From an uncultured Burkholderiales bacterium (GTDB lineage: Bacteria; Pseudomonadota; Gammaproteobacteria; Burkholderiales; Burkholderiaceae_C), in assembly GCA_903932865.1 (NCBI GenBank), contig CAIZHQ010000016.1:372001-436000 (forward strand): DNA of 64,000 nt, written 5' to 3'. The notes under the pieces are model-generated. The model did no database searches. It saw only the letters and a program-made list of their open reading frames with translations, and was not told the DNA's origin. Shown here one piece after another: positions 62,673 to 64,000 of this stretch (positions are counted from its first letter, which is position 1; each line of letters starts with the position of its first letter). A program made the translations under genes and the position numbers.

Positions 62673-63401
62673 ATGACCTTGCATTGCACATGGTGCCTCC
62701 CCATTCGAACTTTCTTGCGCGACACAGCGCGAGGCCTGTTCATTGTGACCCACAGTGGCCTGGCCATGGTGGGTTTGAGCGCGGCTGCCTTGGTGCTGGC
62801 GTTGTGGTGGCAGCCCCATTGGTTGAACCAAGCTGAGGGGGCACTCTTTGATTGGTTACGCGATCGCCAAGTCTTGCTGTCTTGGTTGCCTGAAAACACC
62901 GCCGAACGTGCCACCGCGGTCGACTTGAAAGCTTTGCCCAAGTCCCAGGCGGCCGTGGCGGAGTGGTTGGGTCGCAAATACAAAGTGGCCCCTGAGCCTT
63001 TGGCCGCGCTGGTCGCTGAGTCACATGTGCTGTCCAAAAAGACCAAGCTGCCACCCCATCTGATCTTGGCAGTGATGGCCATCGAATCCAATTTCCACCC
63101 TTACGTGCAAAGCCCAGCGGGTGCACAAGGACTGATGCAAGTTGTCACCGGCATTCACGCCCAACGCTACGAAGCCTATGGCGGTCAGTTGGCCGCTTTT
63201 GACCCGATCAGCAATTTACGTGTGGGCGCGCAGGTGCTGGCCGACTTCATCAAGTTACGCGGTGGATCGATCGAGGAAGGGCTTAAGTTCTACTTGGGTG
63301 GCTATGAGTTGTCAGAAGATGGCGGTTACGTGGCCAAGGTCCTGGCGGAGCAGTCCCTGCTCGATCAGGTGGCTGCAGGCGTGAACGTGCCCACCCAGTG
63401 A
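62673..63401 (+). CDS. Membrane-anchored lytic transglycosylase, SLT domain
   Basis: 242 residues. N-terminal membrane helix (LAMVGLSAAALVLALWW, about residues 28-45), a linker, then a lysozyme-like SLT domain: VMAIESNFHPYVQSPAGAQGLMQV with catalytic Glu in ES, and the GGYELSEDGGYVAKVL tail. It probably cleaves murein glycan strands in the periplasm. ATG at 62673 chosen because it follows TATAAT by 19 bp; the track's 62613 start overlaps the mnmA leader. Gene ends 10 bp before the MBOAT gene. Confidence 0.85.
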   Translation: MTLHCTWCLPIRTFLRDTARGLFIVTHSGLAMVGLSAAALVLALWWQPHWLNQAEGALFDWLRDRQVLLSWLPENTAERATAVDLKALPKSQAAVAEWLGRKYKVAPEPLAALVAESHVLSKKTKLPPHLILAVMAIESNFHPYVQSPAGAQGLMQVVTGIHAQRYEAYGGQLAAFDPISNLRVGAQVLADFIKLRGGSIEEGLKFYLGGYELSEDGGYVAKVLAEQSLLDQVAAGVNVPTQ

Positions 63402-63411
63402 GAGGCCCTGC

Positions 63412-64000
63412 ATGAGTTTTGTCTCACCCGAGTTCGCCCTGCTGTGTCTGTTGTTTTTCCCGACTTACTGGTCTTTAGCCCATCACCCGGCTGCGCAGCG
63501 GTGCTTGCTCATTGCCTCCGCCTACGCCTTGTACGCGACCTGGGTGCCTCTTTTTGCTGTGGTGTTGGCGGTCTACAGCACCGTCATTTGGGCCTTGGGG
63601 CGCTGGATGCAGCGGGCGGCCTCTGTTCGGTTGCCTGTGGCGCTGGGCCTTTGGTTGGCGGGGTCTTTTCTTTTTTCCCTGAAATACTATGAATTTGTCC
63701 GGGAAACCTTTCAGGCGATCTTGCAGCACACGGGCTTTGTGTCTTTGTTGCCCGTGCTCAATTGGGTGGCACCTGTAGGGGTGTCGTTTTTTACCTTTCA
63801 GGCGGTGAGCTACCTGGTCATGGTCGGTCGCGCTCCGACTTTGGCGCGCTCTTGGCCGGATGTTTTGTTGTTCCTGAGTTTTTGGCCTACGTTGTTCGCT
63901 GGGCCCATTTGGCGTGCCGAACAATTTTTCGCCCAAACCGATAGACAACACCCAGCCCGCCGAGTGGGTAGCCCAAGGCAGGCCTGGTTGGCTCTTTACC
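63412..64000 (+). CDS. MBOAT-family O-acyltransferase, 5' part (cut by window end)
   Basis: Open frame from ATG 63412 to the window edge (about 196 codons), missed by the ORF track because it has no stop inside. Several membrane segments (FALLCLLFFPTYWSLA, LFAVVLAVYSTVIWALG) and the MBOAT segment VGVSFFTFQAVSYLVMV, then LFLSFWPTLFAGPIWRAEQFF, as in AlgI/PatA-like acyltransferases that move acetyl groups across the membrane to polysaccharides. It lies 10 bp after the transglycosylase gene. The catalytic His is beyond the edge. Confidence 0.85.
   Translation, partial: MSFVSPEFALLCLLFFPTYWSLAHHPAAQRCLLIASAYALYATWVPLFAVVLAVYSTVIWALGRWMQRAASVRLPVALGLWLAGSFLFSLKYYEFVRETFQAILQHTGFVSLLPVLNWVAPVGVSFFTFQAVSYLVMVGRAPTLARSWPDVLLFLSFWPTLFAGPIWRAEQFFAQTDRQHPARRVGSPRQAWLALY

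Noticed and set aside
1-64000. tRNA/rRNA genes, CRISPR arrays, IS elements, prophage or integron attachment sites
   Set aside because: Looked for on both strands by eye; no cloverleaf ends, regular spacer arrays, transposase motifs or terminal inverted repeats were found. xerC here is the chromosomal housekeeping gene, not a sign of an integrative element.

Overview
The window looks like a chromosomal segment of a GC-rich betaproteobacterium, most likely of the Comamonadaceae (Limnohabitans/Rhodoferax-like). The genus is inferred from gene order and protein style (xerC, COG0523 GTPase, dksA, dcw cluster; many solute-binding-protein and CoA-based catabolic genes), not from a marker search. I saw no rRNA, tRNA, CRISPR array, insertion sequence or prophage. 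All calls come from reading the sequence and the ORF track; no database search was run.

Layout. (1) 1-2930: the 3' end of xerC, a His-rich COG0523 GTPase, and a dksA with a long Lys/Ala-rich N-terminal extension followed by a clean terminator. (2) 3195-21764: a complete division and cell-wall (dcw) cluster: mraZ, rsmH, ftsL, ftsI, murE, murF, mraY, murD, ftsW, murG, murC, ddlB, ftsQ, ftsA, ftsZ, lpxC. Most junctions overlap by 1-11 nt. Four GTG(C/G) repeats at exact 10-bp spacing lie upstream of mraZ and look like the MraZ operator. (3) 21913-24168: a DMT-family transporter and an amidase, the latter preceded by a heptamer repeat.

(4) 24114-33444: a nine-gene minus-strand operon (CaiB-type CoA-transferase, enoyl-CoA hydratase-like protein, NMT1/TauA-type ABC importer, PuuE-like polysaccharide deacetylase, SDR, enoyl-CoA hydratase, MmgE/PrpD) with a divergent FCD-type GntR regulator. 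(5) 33481-34323: pyrF. (6) 34541-38673: a second plus-strand set with a Bug/TctC binding protein, MmgE/PrpD, SDR and enoyl-CoA hydratase. Sets 4 and 6 share the same three enzyme families, and their SDRs share an altered active-site motif. They are the best candidates here for an undescribed catabolic system.

(7) 38876-43818: small metabolic and stress genes (VOC protein, serine hydrolase, acyl-CoA dehydrogenase, GST, MerR regulator with hotdog thioesterase, glutaredoxin-like protein). (8) 43882-48756: uvrA, a divergent MFS transporter, and ssb with a good terminator. (9) 49224-61367: a second accessory catabolic region with a LysR regulator, an SDR, tcuA/tcuB-like flavoprotein and Fe-S/cytochrome proteins, a complete Liv-type ABC importer, a second LysR regulator, and a divergent Rieske dioxygenase (alpha and beta). 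An 18-bp perfect palindrome lies between that LysR gene and the dioxygenase. (10) 61411-64000: mnmA, a membrane-anchored lytic transglycosylase, and the 5' part of an MBOAT acyltransferase cut by the window end.

Functionally the left third is housekeeping (cell division, murein precursors, lipid A commitment). The rest mixes housekeeping genes (pyrF, uvrA, ssb, mnmA) with uptake-and-degradation modules for organic acids, probably aromatic or carboxylic. Their substrates cannot be read from sequence alone.
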